Shown here one piece after another: positions 1 to 10,525 of a stretch of DNA of 64,000 nt. Within the stretch, counting starts at the first letter, position 1. Every line of letters begins with the position of its first letter. Under the pieces are notes generated by a model, which saw nothing but the letters and a program-made list of their open reading frames with translations, was not told the origin of the DNA and did no database searches. The DNA comes from Eustoma russellianum (lineage: Eukaryota; Streptophyta; Magnoliopsida; Gentianales; Gentianaceae). A program made the position numbers and the translations under genes. The stretch spans positions 8,075,791 to 8,139,790 of the forward strand of contig AP025074.1 in NCBI GenBank assembly GCA_036186865.1, read 5' to 3'.

Positions 1-435
1 CTTTGTTGCTTGGATATGATTTTGAGTTCAATTTTGAAAAAGGAATTCCATCTTGGACACATTTGAATTTGTCTTTGTGAAGACAAACATTCTTTTCAAG
101 ACAACATTCCTTCTGTCCCTTCTTTTGCAACACACGCCTATCATGTTCTTTTTGGGCCTCCATTTCATTTGGACCTTCCATGTACCTAATTTACCTACAA
201 AGCAAACACATAAAACAAAGATCACAAGAAAACAAGACAAAATTCAAAGTAGAGAATGTACACACGCACACTCATAAATGCTCAAAGGGTGGGTTCAATG
301 AAATGAACCCATGGAACCTCAGGTTCATCTTGAACATGCTTATACAAGAAGGTTTCAACTTGATGACAAAGTTCTCTTGCCCTCCTTCTTGTCATAGGGC
401 CCTTGACCTCTTGATAGGATCCTTGATCCTCATTA
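1..435 (-). repeat. 3' LTR of gypsy G (incomplete)
   Basis: This stretch matches the last third of the LTRs at 835-2111, 55645-56867 and 57425-58400. It ends in ..CTCATTA at the polypurine tract; the expected terminal CA (CATCA) has changed to CATTA. In the sense direction its first ~150 bases encode a tail like the integrase tail GPMTRRRARELCHQVETFLY (from about 435 down to 283), so the LTR start is coding-derived. Confidence 0.8.
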
Positions 436-834
436 ATCCCCCCTCCTCAAGAGGATTCGTCCTCGAATCAAAAAGGTCATCAGTGAAAGGGGTGAAGTCA
501 GCAAAATTAAAAGTAGGCGAAATAGAACCATACATTTCAGGAAGATCAAGGATGTATGCATTGTCACCTATGCTTTTCAAAACTTTGAAAGGTCCATCTC
601 CTCTAGGTAACAATTTTGACTTTCGCTCATTGGGAAATCTTTCTTTGCGCAAATGTAACCACACGAAATCACCAGGTTTAAACACAACTTGTTTTCGATG
701 TTTGTTAGCTCGTCTTTCAGAAGCTTTGTTTTTTTCTTTGCAAGTTGTGTTTTAACGTGTTTATGCAGTTTCTTTATCTTTTCTGCTTTTTGTTTACCAT
801 CAAGACTTGAAGTTCATGCACAGGAATAGGGATC
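392..834 (-). pseudogene. pol: Integrase C-terminal fragment of gypsy G
   Basis: The open frame below position 685 begins FKPGDFVWLHLRKERFP and continues through GDGPFKVLKSIGDNAYILDLP to FADFTPF and DSRTNPLEEGG. This is the usual end of a plant gypsy integrase. Upstream, decayed codons (QLAKKKNKASERRANKHRK-like) run to 834, where the sequence switches abruptly to an LTR terminus at 835. The zinc finger and DDE core are missing. After the polypurine tract this frame reads GLMRIKDP.. and stops, while the conserved GPMTRRRAREL tail is one frame over. Same family as 56885-57424. Confidence 0.85.
436..453 (-). promoter_or_regulatory. Polypurine tract of gypsy G
   Basis: On the - strand the stretch reads as a purine run containing GGAGGGGGGA directly before the LTR. 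It overlaps the codons for the integrase end (..RTNPLEEGG). Such tracts prime plus-strand DNA synthesis. Confidence 0.8.
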
Positions 835-2111
835 TGATGCGTGCAAGACGTGGGCTCCAACAATTCTACCTTCCAAACGTCCTTCACAAAGGGTTAGGTA
901 CAAGGAAGAAGACTTCCCCTTGCTTCCTTAGTGATAAAAAACGTGTGGATCAAATGAGCAAGACCAACACTTCAAGATGGTCGTTGATTAGGCAAACCAA
1001 TATGGCCCTCCTGGACGGGCACCTTTAAGCAATGGCAACACCTTCAAAATGCTCAAATTTGAAGGATCTTAACTTAGGTTTTTAATACAAAACCAAGAAA
1101 ACAAAGTCTCACAATAAGTGAAGGAAATATCAAGAAATTTTATTCATCAAAAGTTGCTTTCCCTTGCGCCCAAAAGGCTCTATTTATAGGCTGAAAACGT
1201 CGTCCTATCAGCCTTAAGATGTCTAGAAATTATTTCAAAATAAAGCTAGCTAACAAATGTTTAAATTTGAAATTTGCTAGAAATTCAACACTAAGATAAT
1301 TCTAGCTAAAGTTGAAATGCTTGCAAGATCCCATTCTCTCCATGTTCAGCCGTGTATGAGAGTCAAATAATGTCTTGGAGGAGCTGATTTGATGAGTAGG
1401 ATATGCTTGAACTTGAATTCAAAAGTTGGTTGAAGTTTGAAATCAAAATGAGTTTGAATTTGAATTCAAACTTAGATTCAATTTGGATTGGAACCTATCC
1501 TTCTTTTATCCTCCAAGATGGCGTGTTATAGGCTGGAGATATAGGCTGAAATATTCTTGAAATTTAAGTCTCCAATTGGTTGAAACTTGAATTCAAATTA
1601 TGGTTGAATTGAAATTCAAGTTTAACTTCAAGTTGATCTTCATCTTCTCTTCAATTTTTGGCCGGCCCCTTGTTGGTATTTGGAGATGATTTTGATTTCA
1701 ATTTGAACAAGAGATTCCATCTTGGACACATTTGAATCTATCTTTGGGGAGACAAACATTCTCTTCAAGACAACATTCCTTTTATCTCCCTTTTTGCAAC
1801 ACACACCTACCTTGCTCCTTTTAGGCCTCCATTTCATTTTGGATCTTCCATGTACCTAATTTACCTACAAAGAAAACACAAAACAAAATCACAAGAAACA
1901 AGATAAAATTCAAAAACACACACGCACACGCATAAACGTTCAAAGGGTGGGCTCAATGAAGTGAACCCATGGAACCTTAGGTTCATCTTGAATATGCTTA
2001 TACAAGAAGGTTCCAACTTGATGACAAAGTTCTCTTGCCCTCCTTCTTATCATAGGGCCCTTGACCTCTTGATGAGATCCTTGATCCTCATTGGACCCTT
2101 GATCCTCATCA
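835..2111 (-). repeat. Complete LTR of gypsy G family
   Basis: The LTR runs from TGATGCG to ..CTCATCA on the + strand. It is 1277 bp and has clean TG..CA termini. CTATTTATAGG at about 1179-1189 is a reversed TATA box, which sets the sense as minus. On its left it abuts an integrase fragment with no PBS. On its right it abuts a + strand PBS at 2118. In a normal member the PBS would follow the other end of this LTR, as it does at 39440-39455. Confidence 0.85.
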
Positions 2112-2117
2112 ATTAAT

Positions 2118-2129
2118 TGGTATCAGAGC
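2118..2129 (+). promoter_or_regulatory. Primer-binding site (initiator Met tRNA)
   Basis: TGGTATCAGAGC is the canonical complement of the plant initiator-Met tRNA 3' end. It starts the inverted internal block and is followed by the family leader sequence CAGGTTACTCTATTC. Confidence 0.9.
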
Positions 2130-3420
2130 GCAGGTTACTCTATTCAATCATCTATCATTTCCTTTTCGTTTGAGTTTAGTCATGTCAAGTTCAGTTGTGT
2201 CCTTCTTCTACCCTTAATTCTACATGTCATTTGCATTTCATACAAAAAACGTCTAGATTTTGTTTTGAGTTCTTTGCTTTTTGTTGAGTCTTGCTATTCA
2301 TCATTCTAGCGTCTTTGTTGATTCTTGTTCTAGTGTCACGTTTTATCCATCTTGGGCATCAAACATCTGAATTTTATCATTCAAACTTGAACAATTAGGG
2401 TTTGTGCATTTAGAGTACATTCAGCTCTCTTTTTACCACAACCATCAACCTACAAAGCTACATCGGTATCAAAATCATCTTGTTGCTACTGAAGTTTTTA
2501 GTTGGCGATGATTGTATGCATCTTGTGATTCGCATTGTGATTGATTTCATGCTTTAAATCAAGTTAGTCCTACGTGTGTTTGTCTTCACAAGCCATTTTC
2601 AACATCAACAAAACCCTAAACCCACCCAATACCCACGGCCCAACCAACAACCACCCAAACCCGACCAAAAAAAATCACCAACCAGATTCCAAACTACCTT
2701 CTTTACACTCTTAACAAAAAGCCCCAACCCAATTTTACCAAACGAAATCAGCATCAAAAGTTCCCAACTCATTCAAAAGAAAACCTAACCCCACAGTTTG
2801 AATTTTGGTTCAATTCTATCCTACAATCATCCATTATCCAAATTGACCACACAAACCCTCAATTACCAACCCAAATAGCCATATATACCGTACAGTCAAG
2901 TCCCAAAACCCCAATCCTGCAAATACCCAAAACGTCCAAAAAACCCTAAATTTGAAAACCCTAACCCTAATCCCAATTCCGCCCAACCTCAATTTCCCTC
3001 ACTTTCCAAGGTTATTTTGTTGCAGTTATAGCTTGCAAACTGCAATTTAAAGTCATTGCACTATTCTGCTCAAAAATAAAAGTTCTGAGTGTAAAATGCA
3101 TGAAATTTCAATTCTACCCCTAGTAAAAAAAAAAGAAGAATCTGAACCTTGCGTATGTTGAAATAGCAAGGAAGGAAAGAAAAACAAAAGAACAAGAGAG
3201 ATGAAAAAGGCAAAACGCTTGTGCATTACTTGAAAAATTTTTTGGTGCAATTTGAAAACCTTGGATACTGTATTTCGTTTTTGCTATATACAACCGTTCT
3301 CCCACATCTCATTCGCCTTATCCTGCTCTTCTTGAACCAATCACACACTTGGTTGCTCGATTATTGCATGACTTGAACCATTTTGTGGATAGTAAGTGCA
3401 TAGAATCAAAATTAACTAAA

Positions 3421-3438
3421 GATTGCCCACGGCAACCC
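3421..3438 (+). promoter_or_regulatory. Conserved leader stem-loop
   Basis: TTGCC-CAC-GGCAA forms a short perfect stem. Equivalents occur at 8975-8991 (A'), 11831-11850 (B), 31490-31509 (C), 38477-38494 (D, - strand) and 51243-51258 (F). In C the stem is TTGT/ACAA, so the C-G pair has become T-A on both sides. Role unknown; packaging or RNA dimerisation would fit this position. Confidence 0.5.
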
Positions 3439-3680
3439 TTTGTTCATCTTTGGTTCAACCTTATAGATTAGTTTTGGTTGCTCATTTTCTTTGAATCTTA
3501 GTAGAAAGTTCAAGTTTGTTCCATTTCACTTGATTCTATTTTGATACTATTTGGTGCAACTTGAAAGCAAAAGGGAGAAACAAGTGTAGACCGTTGTGAT
3601 TTGGAAAAGCATTGGCAAAACACTTTCTTAATTGATCGCTTTGAATCTTCTTAACTTTAGGTTATCCAGGAAGCAAAGTG

Positions 3681-3808
3681 GTAAGAGAGTGGAAAGAAGA
3701 GAAAGAGGAGTGTTCATATTTTGTTTTTCTACTAATCACTTAACGTTGTTTGTCTTTGTGTTAGTTTGGTTCTTTTCTTTTCTTTTTGTTTTCGTTAAAG
3801 TTCTTTAG
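3681..3808 (+). other. Putative leader intron before gag
   Basis: There is a strong donor (AAAGTG|GTAAGAG), a branch-like TACTAATCAC, a T-rich tract and an acceptor (TTCTTTAG|GT) seven bases before the gag ATG at 3816. Length is 128 bp. Donor and acceptor are kept at the same places in A' (9395/16114), D (38231/38108) and F (51502/51632). Splicing itself is inferred. Confidence 0.5.
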
Positions 3809-3815
3809 GTCAAAC

Positions 3816-5044
3816 ATGGAGAGCAGCACTCACTCCGCTTCTAGCAAGTCAAAGGAAGCCAAAACCGTGGACAACACGCAACAACAAATGTTGGAGATGT
3901 TAAAGAAGCTCATCCATGACAATGAGGTAATCAAACATCGATTGGAGGATGTTGAACCGAGCAACAAGACAAATGATGGCCAAGGCACAATCAGGGTCGT
4001 TCCCCTACCACAACCTAGACGTCACCCACCAGAAGAAGTCGGGGATGACAACCTTAGACTACCACACATCGAGCCAAGAAGGTTTGTTCCTCCAACACAA
4101 CCAAGAAGGTACGCTCCAAGAAGGTACAACGATGATTACATTCCATCTGAGCATGATGATTATGATTTTGATGACCACCCTCCCCGTGGTTACCAAAGAC
4201 GCCAAAATCTCCTTTTCCCGCAAGATGACGATTTTCTCAAAACAAAAATAAATATTCCAACGTTTTATGGTAAAAGTAATGCAGAGGAATATTTGGAATG
4301 GAAAACAAAAGTAGATCTAATCTTTTCTTGTACAAACTGCAATAAATTACAAAAAGTGAGGTACGCTTCTATTGAGTTTTCTGGTTATGCATTAAATTGG
4401 TGGACAAATTTGTGTCGAAATATAACTAAGACGAGTCAACCTCCAATTCCACTTGGGAAGAAATAAAGTTTGAAATGAGACAACGTTTTATCCCAAACAA
4501 TTTTGAGAGATCTATTTTCACAAGTTTGCAAAACTTAAGACAAGGTTCCAAAAGTGTAGACGAGTATTACAAAGAGTTAGAAATTTTGTTGGAAAGGTCT
4601 AACTTGCAGGAACCCGAAGAAGCCACCAAGGCTCGTTTCTTACATGGACTAAACCGGGAGATTGCGCAAAGGGTTGAGCTTCAACCTTACCTCGACCTCA
4701 CAACCATGGTCCATATGGCTGAGTAGATTGAACACCAATTAAAGGTATGTAGTTCCTCCAATTTCAATTCCACTTATCGTACTAATCAGTCTTCATCAAG
4801 GTTTTCCAGCAAGCCTTCAGGAACAGGAAGCTCACGGCCTACAGGAGGCCAAACACGTGACCAAGGTGAGTCACAAAGGATGGACAACCGTGTGTAGTCC
4901 ACACAAAGGCGAGTTGACCACGGCCAACAAAAGACTCCTACCGAAAATTCTTCTGATCTCTCAAACAGGTTTAGGGACATTAAATGCTATAAATGTCAAG
5001 GACGTGGTCACATAGGAAAAGAGTGTCCTAATGCAAAACAAATC
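3816..5044 (+). pseudogene. gag: Gypsy Gag, frameshifted
   Basis: The ATG at 3816 gives MESSTHSASSKSK, just after the intron acceptor. The capsid-like region (DDDFLKTKINIPTFYGKS.., ALNWWTNL) runs to a frameshift near 4450, then continues as MRQRFIPNNFERSIFTS with the typical SVDEYYKELEILLERS. In-frame stops occur at 4726 (a TAG where the F copy has a lysine codon) and near 4897. A CCHC knuckle (CYKCQGRGHIGKEC) is intact at about 4987-5028. Gag would form the particle and bind RNA. The sister copy at 51640 is open through this region. Confidence 0.9.
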
Positions 5045-7354
5045 ATGTTAATTGAGGAAACAAATGAATATGTGTCTGAGTTCGAGCATGATAACGAAAT
5101 TGAACCTGAAGAGGATCTGGGCGCATTAAATGATTTTGACACTAAGGAGTTTCTTGTTGTGCGTAGAGCTTTAAATGCATATCCGAAATTAGATGATCAC
5201 GAACAACATAGAGAAAACATTTTCCATATTCATTGCATGATAAATGGTAAAGTGTGCACCATGATCATTGATTCCGGTTCTTGTGCGAATGTGGCTAGCA
5301 TCGAATTGGTAAGAAAACTGAATTTGCCTATGACTAAACATCCGCATCCTTACAAACTTCACGGTTAAATGATTGCAGTGAAGTTAGCGTAAGTAAACAA
5401 GTTTTGATTTCTCTTAGCATTGGTAGTTACAAAGATGATGTTTTATGTGATGTTCACCAATGCATGCTAGTCATATCTTACTTGGTAGGTCATGGCAATT
5501 TGATCGACATGTGACATATGATGGATATTTAAATCGTTATTCTTTCAAGTTGAATGGCAAACTTTACAAATTGCATGCACTTCCACCGTACAAAGTCTAC
5601 GAGGATTACCAACGCATGTCTAAGTCTAGGGCCGATCCTAAAGAAAAAGAAGCTGAGAGAAAATTCGTGGAATGCATGAAAAGTGAGAACAAAAAACAAG
5701 AGAACAAGGGAAAAGAGGTAGTATCCATAGGAGTCACCGAGTCCAAAAAGAAGTGTGGGTATTTTGCAAAGAAAAGAGATGTCACACGAGCCCTTTATAG
5801 CAACCAAACCGTTCTCATTCTCATTCCTAAGGTGTGTCACCTTTCCCTAGAAGAACTCCCACCAAACCTTCCTACCTCAGTCGCGTCCCCTATCCAAGAG
5901 TACGAAGTTCTATTTCCCACCGAGCCACCATCCGGATTACCAACTATTAGAGGAATAGAACACCAAATCGATTTTGTCCCAGGAGCCGTGTTACCAAATC
6001 GACCAACCTATCGAGCCAATCCCGAAGAAAGCAAGGAAATCCAAAGGCAAGTAGAGGTGCTTCTAGCGAGTGGACAAGTTCGAGAGAGCCTAAGCCCATC
6101 AGCCGTCCCTGTCATTTTAGTACCCAAAAAGGATGGAACTTGGAGAATGTGTACTGATTGACGTGTCATAAACAAAATTACCGTCAAGTATAGGTACCCC
6201 ATACCTAGACTGGATGATATGTTGGATATGTTGCACGGATCTAAATTCTTCGCCAAAATTGACCTTAAGCAGGGGTACTTCCAAGTACGAATTAGAGAAG
6301 GGGACGAATGGAAGACTGCATTCAAAACCAAGTTTGGGCTCTATGAGTGGTTAGTGATGCCCTTTGGGCTCACCAACGCCCCTAGCACCTTTATGAGGCT
6401 AATGAATGAAGTCTTACGAGCGTTCATAGGACGATTTGTTGTTGTTTATTTTGATGATATCTAATCTATTCCCAAACCATAGAAGATCATCTTGACCATA
6501 TTAGGGCCGTTTTTGACAAACTTAAGCAAGAACAACTTTACGCCAACTTTAAGAAGTGTTCTTTTTGTTCGGAACGAGTAGTCTTTCTAGGATTTGTCAT
6601 TTCGGCTGAGGGAGTAGAGATGGATGAGGAAAAGGTTAGGTCAATTGTGGAGTGACCTATACCTAAGAATGTAGGGGAAGTTCGCAGTTTCCATAGACTT
6701 GCAAGTTTTTATAGACGCTTTGTCAAAGATTTTTTCTTCCATAGCTGCACCCCTAAATGAAATTGTAAAAAAAGATGTGCCTTTTAAGTGGGAAGAGCCC
6801 CAACAACATGCATTTAATGAGCTTAAACGGAGGCTAACCACTGCACCCATACTTAGGTTACCAAATTTTGACGAGACTTTTGAGATCGAGTGTGATGCAA
6901 GTGGAGTGGGTATATGCGCAGTTTTGACCCAAGGTAAGAAACCCATAGCCTATTTTAGTGAGAAGTTGAAAGGAGCTGCATTGAATTATTCTACCTATGA
7001 TAAGGAACTTTATGGCCTCGTGAGATCCCTACAAACATGGCAACACTATCTTCAACCTAAAGAGTTTATGATCCACACTGATCACGAAAGCCTTAAGTAT
7101 CTTAAAGGGCAGGGAAAGTTGAACAAGAGACATGCCAAATGGGTAGAGTACATAGAACAATTCCCTTACGTGATTAAGTACAAACAAGGAAAGGACAATA
7201 TAGTTGCTGATGCCCTCTCTAGGAGATACATATTAGTGACTACATTATCCTCACGCTTCTTAGATATCGAATCACTTAAGGAATTGTACCCAAATGACCA
7301 TGACTTTGGCACCATTTTTGAGGCATGTAAAGTGGCACCATTTGGGAAATTCTA
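5045..7354 (+). pseudogene. pol: Gypsy protease-RT-RNase H, degenerate and truncated
   Basis: The protease motif MIIDSGSCANVAS lies near 5263-5300. The retropepsin region (SHILLGRSWQFDRHV) follows after a frameshift. RT is recognisable from VPVILVPKKDGTWRMCTD (~6105) through KIDLKQGYFQV and MPFGLTNAPSTFMR to VVVYFDDI (~6450). RNase H follows (FEIECDASGVGI, YSTYDKELYGLV, IHTDHESLKYL, ADALSRR). Stops or frameshifts occur at 5366, 6161, 6464 and 6654. The frame ends at 7355, just past a junction where pol changes to LTR sequence in the opposite sense, so all of integrase is missing from this strand. Confidence 0.9.
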
Positions 7355-7362
7355 GGCGAGCA

Positions 7363-8180
7363 ACGAGCAAGACCAACACTTCAAGAGGGTCGTTGATCAG
7401 GCAAACCAATATGGCCCTCCTGGACGGCACCTTTAAGCAATGGCGACACCTTCAAAATGCTCAACTTTAAAGGATCTTAACTTAGGTTTTTAATGCAAAA
7501 CCAAGAAAACAAAGTCTCACAATAAGTGAAGAAAATATCAAGAAGTTTTTATTCATCAAAAGTTGTTCTAAAAATCGGCCAAAGGGGGGCTATTTATATA
7601 TGCCTAAAGACACTTAAAATAACCAGATGTTATCTAAAAGATTTGAGCTCCAAAGTGGCTGATATCTTTTCTTCTATCTTGAAATTCAAGTTTAACTTCA
7701 AGTTGATCTTCCTTTTTTTGAACTTCATATGGCTGCCCCCTTTTTGATTGCTGGAGATGTTTTGAGCTAATGTTTGAAAAGGAATTCCATCTTGGACCAC
7801 ATTTGAATTTGTCCTTGTGGAGACAAACATTCTTCTCAAGACAACATTCCTTTTTCTCCTTTTTGGGTGCACACGCCTTTAAAGCCATTTGTGATCCTCC
7901 GTTTGGCTTGTAACTTATCATGTACCTACTTACCTACAAAGCAAACACAAGGAAACAAGGATCACAAGAAAACAAGACAAAAATTCAAAAAAAAGAATAC
8001 ACTCACACACGCACACTCATACACGCTCATAGTGTGGGTTCAATGAAGTGAACCCAATGAACCTTAGGTTCATCTTGAACATGCTTATACAAGAAGGTTC
8101 CATCTTGATCTCCAAGTTCTCTAGCCCTCCTTCTTTTCATAGGACCCATGACCTCTTGATAGGATCCCCGATCCTCATCA
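7363..8180 (-). repeat. Partial LTR of gypsy G (right end of element)
   Basis: It matches the LTR at 835-2111 from about its 110th base to its exact terminus CATCA. CTATTTATA near 7590 is the reversed TATA box. Some internal length is lost compared with 835-2111. It joins pol at ~7355 on the left and A' leader at 8181 on the right. Confidence 0.8.
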
Positions 8181-9439
8181 AACACTCCTAAAATGCAACC
8201 TCACAAACCATCAAACCAAACTCTAAACATCCATATTTGATCCCTCAAACGAAAACCCTAAGCCAATTAAACCCAAAACAATCAGATTCAAAGGTTCCCA
8301 AGTCATTTGAATCAAAGCCCTAAATTACAAACCCTAGGATTTGAATTTGTTAAAATCTGCCCTAAACCGTACCCACACCCCAATTGACCAACCGTAACCT
8401 TAATTCCCGATCTTTATAACCTAAATATGCCATAAATTCAGTTCCAAAAACCATACTCCACCAAAAACCCCAAACCATTCAAAAATCCCCAATTTTTCGC
8501 CAAAAACCCTAATTTCAAACCTAACCTTAATTCGTTCCAACCCAAAATTCTCCCGATCCCAAGGTTATTTACCGGAATTGAAGGTAGCATTCAAGTGATT
8601 AGAGTCATTGCACCATTTTGCCCAAAAACAAAAATTTTTAGGGCAGAAGTGTGAAATTACCATTTTACCCCTAGTCAAAAAAGGCATTTCTGAGAATAGA
8701 TCAAATTGAATACAGTAAGAAAAGAAAGAAAAGAGCACAGAAAGACAAAATAAGTGGGAAAAATAAAGGGGAAAACATTTGACACTTTTGAAACTATTTG
8801 TGCAATTCTGACTAGTTTGTGAACCTTGCAATAACCTTGTGATTTCTGGCCTAAACCTACTGATTCCCCACCATATAGTGAGCCTTATAAACTGATCACA
8901 CACTTTAAAACATGATTATTGCATGCTTTGAGCCATTTTGTGAGTTTGAGTGCAAAAGATCAAAGTTAAATAAAGGTTGCCCATGGCAACCCCTAATTAT
9001 TCTTTGGTTCAGCCTCTTACATACTTTGGTACCATTTCTTCTTTGAATCTTAGTAAAAACGTTCAAGTTTGTGCTGGTCACATTTGGAACTGATTTGGTG
9101 TGAATCGGTGCAAATTTGGTGCAAATAGTGTGCAAAACAAGGCTATTTTTGTCTTCTCGGATTTTGTAACTTTTGGTACTGCTTGGACATCTTTTTGGGA
9201 TTATTTTGAAGTTATCTAAGCGGTATACTAACCTGTTTTTGTCCAGTAAGCAACTCAAAAGAGTTTGAGTTGATTTGAAGCTGCAAGGATGATAAAGGTG
9301 CAAAACAGTTTTGTTTGGTGAAAGCTTGGCATAAACCTATCTTAGTTGCTCTCTTTGATCTTTATTAACCTCAGATTGGTCAAGAAACAAGGTGGTAAGA
9401 AGTGGAAAGAAAAATTAGAGGAGTGCGCCAAAACTTTGT
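8181..9439 (+). other. Leader of gypsy A' (5' part)
   Basis: This is gypsy leader, homologous to 2650-3720 but more diverged. It holds AAACCCTAA-type boxes, a perfect stem-loop GGTTGCC-CAT-GGCAACC at 8975-8991, and the intron donor GGTG|GTAAGAAG at 9395. It is cut at 9439 by element B. No gene is seen. Confidence 0.75.
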
Positions 9440-10512
9440 TGATGAGATCCAGAGAAGCATACAAGTCCTATCCCACCTACGTTGTGTTATTTACATTCTT
9501 TATAACGTTTTGAAATGGTTAAGGGTGTATCTTATAATGGTTGTACTTAACTGTGTATTAGACAAGCATTGGGCATGCTACATATCTTGTTAGTATTCGT
9601 ACAAGGTTATTACGGTCACTTGAAGGAAGAATGAAGTCATAGCATGAAGCAAACACAAAACTTAAATAGATGGACATGACCAGGTTGGCTCAGTGTTCAT
9701 ATTTCGTCCATATCCCCTCAACCACAGCTTAGATTCCCTTTATTCTTATTGGAGCTTCAAGCTAAGAGATTAAGCTACAATTTGGTGTTTTGAATTCATT
9801 ATCAAGCTCAAAAGACGCCATGAAGTTGAAGCTGCTGAATCAGCAGCCTGCTTCAAAGGTACACACCTGGATGCGGCTGAAATTTCAACACATCATATCT
9901 CCTTCATCCCAGCTCCAAATCAGATGATTCGAAAGCCACAATTGGAGATCTTTTAATTACGTAAAACTTTCATGACGACACTTTTTTGGTCTAATCATAA
10001 ACAAGACCACAAAACCAAGTTACAAAAGTACTGCACAATTCTGCCGAGAAAAAAAGCTGAATGTTTCTTTTGCTTTCAAGCATAGTTTTCTTCTACTTTT
10101 GAGCTGTTGTTTTCATTGTCTAACCGTTAGGTGAGAAACTATATTTTAATGTGTATTTTAGGCTATAAATAGGTCTCAAATCCTTTTTAAAATCTCAACA
10201 CTTTATATCAAAATTTCAAACAAGTTTCTTTGAGAAACCTTTGTTTTTTCTCTTGATTTCTTCTTAAAATCACAGCTAGGCTTAATCAAGGCTTGAACAA
10301 CCTTGTGGGGAGTGCTCACCAAGAGGGGAAACAACCAGGTGGGAGGTTATTGAATATGTGTTGATCATTTTAGACGAGTTCGTTTAAAATTGGGTGATTC
10401 TTCGTCAAAACAGAAGCAAAGGAAGATGTAAGCTCTTTATGTCTAAACCATCTCGAGGAAGGAGATCATTGAGAGTTAAAGAAAGATCCCAGCCATATCA
10501 AGTCCCGTATCA
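9440..10512 (+). repeat. 5' LTR of gypsy B
   Basis: TGATGAGATCCAGAGAAGC..CCCGTATCA. It pairs with 14946-16031 throughout with scattered substitutions and small indels, so the insertion is not recent. Confidence 0.9.
10164..10172 (+). promoter_or_regulatory. TATA box of gypsy B LTR
   Basis: TATAAATAG, in GGCTATAAATAGGTCTC. The same box occurs in the 3' LTR near 15684. Confidence 0.65.
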
Positions 10513-10514
10513 AT

Positions 10515-10525
10515 TGGTATCAGAG
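10515..10525 (+). promoter_or_regulatory. Primer-binding site of gypsy B
   Basis: TGGTATCAGAG matches the initiator-Met tRNA complement for 11 bases, two bases after the LTR end. Confidence 0.85.

Larger units (their letters stand above)
2130..3815 (+). other. Untranslated leader of the gag-pol block in G
   Basis: About 1.7 kb lies between the PBS and gag. It is closely related to the leaders at 38101-39439 (element D) and 49990-51639 (element F). It contains several AAACCCTAA boxes (2611, 2941 and 2957 onwards), a conserved stem-loop at 3421-3438 and a putative intron at 3681-3808. No coding region is supported; short open frames here are not conserved. Confidence 0.75.
1..8180 (-). mobile_element. 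Ty3/gypsy element G, composite, left end outside window
   Basis: LTR pieces of one family lie at 1-435, 835-2111 and 7363-8180. All carry their TATA box on the - strand, so the element is read leftwards. The integrase C-terminus and polypurine tract at 392-834 are also on the - strand. Between the second and third LTR pieces, the PBS, leader, gag and most of pol (2112-7354) lie on the + strand, opposite to the LTRs. The right end is an exact LTR terminus (..CATCA, 8180) abutting leader sequence of gypsy A', which implies insertion into A'. The matching TSD would lie left of the window. An alternative is that 2112-7354 is a separate + strand element that G invaded next to its PBS. That leaves the LTR fragment after pol unexplained. 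Confidence 0.6.

Noticed and set aside
835..2111. A solo LTR from a separate insertion, with its own TSD
   Set aside because: The five bases on each side (GGATC / ATTAA) do not match, and the flanks are not continuous with each other.
2900..2980. CCCTAA-rich text that looks like interstitial telomere repeat
   Set aside because: The repeats are irregular, few and embedded in a leader that recurs in other elements; they fit telo-boxes, not a telomere tract.
2112..7354. Reading 2112-7354 as a normal + strand gypsy element with its own LTRs
   Set aside because: The LTR sequences on both sides carry their TATA box, polypurine junction and integrase tail on the - strand. In element D the PBS follows the opposite LTR end.
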